A stretch of DNA of 64,000 nt from Coix lacryma-jobi var. lacryma-jobi (lineage: Eukaryota > Streptophyta > Magnoliopsida > Poales > Poaceae), in NCBI GenBank assembly GCA_009763385.1, contig CM019823.1, positions 87,555,104 to 87,619,103 on the forward strand. The letters are read 5' to 3'. Shown here piece after piece: positions 61,876 to 64,000 of this stretch. The notes below the pieces were generated by a model. It worked only from the letters and a program-made list of their open reading frames with translations, was not told where the DNA came from and made no database searches. A program made the translations under genes and the position numbers. How positions within the stretch are numbered: position 1 is the first letter of the stretch; the number at the start of each line of letters is the position of its first letter.

Positions 61876-64000
61876 TGTGACGTAACGGCTCTAATCCCAT
61901 GGCCCACTGATCACCGTCAACCACTGACAGTCGATCCGTATAGCCAAGAGATTAGGACCGGTTCCGCTACTGGGCTACATCAGTGCCCGATGTCCGCAGG
62001 ATCATCTCACAATTCAGTTACAATCTCTTGAACATTTTGACAAATAACATCGGAGTAAATAGCGGAAGACTTAGATAACAATAGTTTTACAAACCAGGGT
62101 TCAACATAAAATCAAGTGAAGTTATTACAGACCATAGTTCAAATAGATAGAGTCGGCAAGTAGCATATGACAACAACTTAATGTAAAGATACATCACCCA
62201 GCCCGAGGGTGAATAATCACTCATCGGCCTCATCGGCCTCCTCCTGAACAACAGTCACACAGCAGGGTCCAAGGCATACTGAGGAATCTGCCATACCTGC
62301 AACATGGGTAATAAAACCCTGAGTACAAAGGTACTCAACAAGACTTACCCGACTAAAGAAAAAGGGAGAAGACTCAGGAATGCAGGCTTAGGGTAGTCAA
62401 GGTAAGGCTTAAGCAAGATCAAGTATTTTGCAGAAAAGCATTTTTGTAAATCTTATTTTATTTTGAAAGATTCAGTATTCCTCAATTCTTCATCCTTCAT
62501 GATTCATTTTACATTTCAAAACATTCCTAGTTGAGAACCACTCTCCGTTGAGAGTCAATGGAACAAGTCTCCATAACCGAGGAGCAACGTTAATCCGGAT
62601 AAAGAATACTCAGCTGAGGATCCCTATTCACACTGCATATGTAGCACCCAAGCTTGCATATGCCAACTCGTCTTCCACGATTCCTCCAAGATTGGGCCCG
62701 GTCCTACGCCACCCGGAAGTACAGTACACCACTCCAATCCGGGCCTCTAACCCACGTGGGTACATGCTACTTCCGCCATCTCTCCACTCCCAGTGCGCGG
62801 TTGTCGGTCCAATAATGGATTTCTCGGAGCCAGAGCTTTCCGTAGTATGTGAATAGTTGCAAGTCCTGCCCAGCAGGCCCCATACGGATGGTCCCTAATT
62901 TTCCAGCCAGCAACTGTGCCTTGGTTATATCTCACCCAAGCGCAACAGTCCTGTCAGTTTTTCAACCCTGTCCCGGTCGGTGTCAACTGTTGAGTCCCGG
63001 ACTACAACATGACGGCACCGTACGCAAGGACAACCTCTCCTTCCCATTGACTAAGTACGGATCAGATACTTAGCCAATAGTGGGAGTAAAACCAAAATCC
63101 CATAAAGATTCTTAAGTGATCACACTTTTGAAATTGGCCTTTTTATTGCAAATCTATTTAATAGCATTGCTAAGCATTTTTCAAATACTTTTTGAAAGGC
63201 AGGTATCGGGTGTATCAGTGGTCAAGGTGGATAGTGCATCAATTAGGATAGCACACAACTCCTATAAACCTAATGCAATAATTTAACTCAAAAGCATTTA
63301 AGGAAACATTTTATAAATTCAAGGAAAGGGGTTAAATGCACCGGGGCTTGCCTTGGATGGCAAAAAGAGCAGACTCGGGGTTGGTGGTGTAGATGCCGGA
63401 GCTCGGGGTCGCCTCGGGGGCAGATCCTTCGGTGGCTACCTCGACTGCAGGTTCTTCTTCGTCAACTATACGGATGCAATGATGAATGCTCATGAGAATG
63501 ATGATATGGACTTAAGGTACAAGACAATTCTACTGATTCTAGATTACTCTTAAACAAGGCATGATTGAAATCTAGGTTGAGCATAAAAGGTAACCATTTC
63601 TTCCTTAAGCAATATTGATTAAACTAGACCTTATTATAATTATCCTAAGCATCAACCAATCATAGCATCACAAACATCATAGACCACAGGGTAGGGGTCT
63701 ATGAACATCAATCAATCCAAAGATCACATCATCAACACTTATTACCAACCCTAATCCATCTTTTCTATTTTCTTAATTTATTTAAAAGGTCATTTTATGA
63801 AGTTGCTCCAAAAATTACCAAATAAATCACATAAGTTCATTATGGTGTAGATAGATGGAAAAACAAATTTCATAATTTTTGGAGGTCATTAAGGTGCTCA
63901 AATAAAATCAGACATTAATTAGCAAAAGGCACTATTTAACAATTAAAATAAAAGCTCAAAAATCAACTTGTTCCAAAAGACTTCAAAATTTTACCAGAGA
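61876..64000 (-). repeat. 5' LTR of element E, first 2125 bp (plus-strand order), cut by window end
   Basis: Matches 53481-55606 base for base apart from one C missing near 62875. It contains the GAGTAC hairpin at about 62321-62336. Confidence 0.9.

Larger units (their letters stand above)
53481..64000 (-). mobile_element. Tekay-like chromovirus element E (Ty3/gypsy), right end outside window
   Basis: Minus strand. 3' LTR 53481-57620, polypurine tract 57621-57635, pol 57698-60865, a coiled-coil ORF with an H3-tail-like start 60954-61562, primer site 61861-61872, 5' LTR from 61876 to beyond the window. Over the 2.1 kb that can be compared the LTRs differ by a single 1-bp indel (a C-run near 54481) as far as I can see, so the insertion is very recent. 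Gag and the protease active site are absent. The TSD cannot be checked; the left flank is ACAAA. Confidence 0.9.

Overview
This window holds no host gene that I can recognise. It is a stack of nested LTR retrotransposons of the kind found between genes in a large plant genome. The families point to a grass (Poaceae): Ty3/gypsy Athila-like elements with a tRNA-Asp primer site, Ty3/gypsy Tekay-like chromoviruses, and Ty1/copia elements resembling Sireviruses, with a tRNA-iMet primer site, several polypurine tracts and palindrome-rich LTRs. I cannot name the species. Element boundaries were fixed from TG...CA ends, primer sites, polypurine tracts and, for three insertions, perfect 5-bp target duplications.

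Layout from left to right. (1) 1-8604 (+): a non-autonomous Athila-like tandem, internal region - LTR - internal region - LTR remnant, cut by the window start. It encodes gag-protease but no reverse transcriptase or integrase, and carries a broken second ORF behind its own TATA box. (2) 8605-48270 (-): copia element C, which keeps gag but has lost most of pol. The Athila-like tandem sits in its left LTR. (3) 14023-44879 (+): an Athila-like element with full pol (TSD TACGC) inserted in the gag of C. (4) 16792-38156 (-): copia element A (TSD GTGAG) inserted in the protease region of that Athila-like element. (5) 23592-31588 (-): element B (TSD GCCTA), two 3.8-kb LTRs around only 290 bp, inserted in the reverse transcriptase of A. 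(6) 48271-53037 (-): copia element D, whose LTR received C. (7) 53038-53480 (+): an LTR fragment, F, head to head with D. (8) 53481-64000 (-): Tekay-like element E, cut by the window end. Its pol is intact and its LTRs are almost identical over the visible part.

The deepest nest is five elements: D contains C, which contains Athila-2, which contains A, which contains B. Most coding regions carry stops, frameshifts or lost catalytic residues. Element E is the clear exception.

The most striking observation is in element E. In the place of gag it has a 202-residue ORF (60954-61562, -) whose first 25 residues closely match the N-terminal tail of histone H3, including the ARKS motif around Lys9. 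A coiled coil and a strongly acidic tail follow. The same element encodes an integrase with a chromodomain-like C-terminus, the class of module that reads methylated H3 tails. Other points of note: step-wise growth of Athila-like LTRs by capture of old primer sites about 72 nt apart; palindrome-plus-TATA promoter modules repeated upstream of 3' ORFs in two unrelated elements; and a run of tandem hairpins with covarying stems in the LTR of B.
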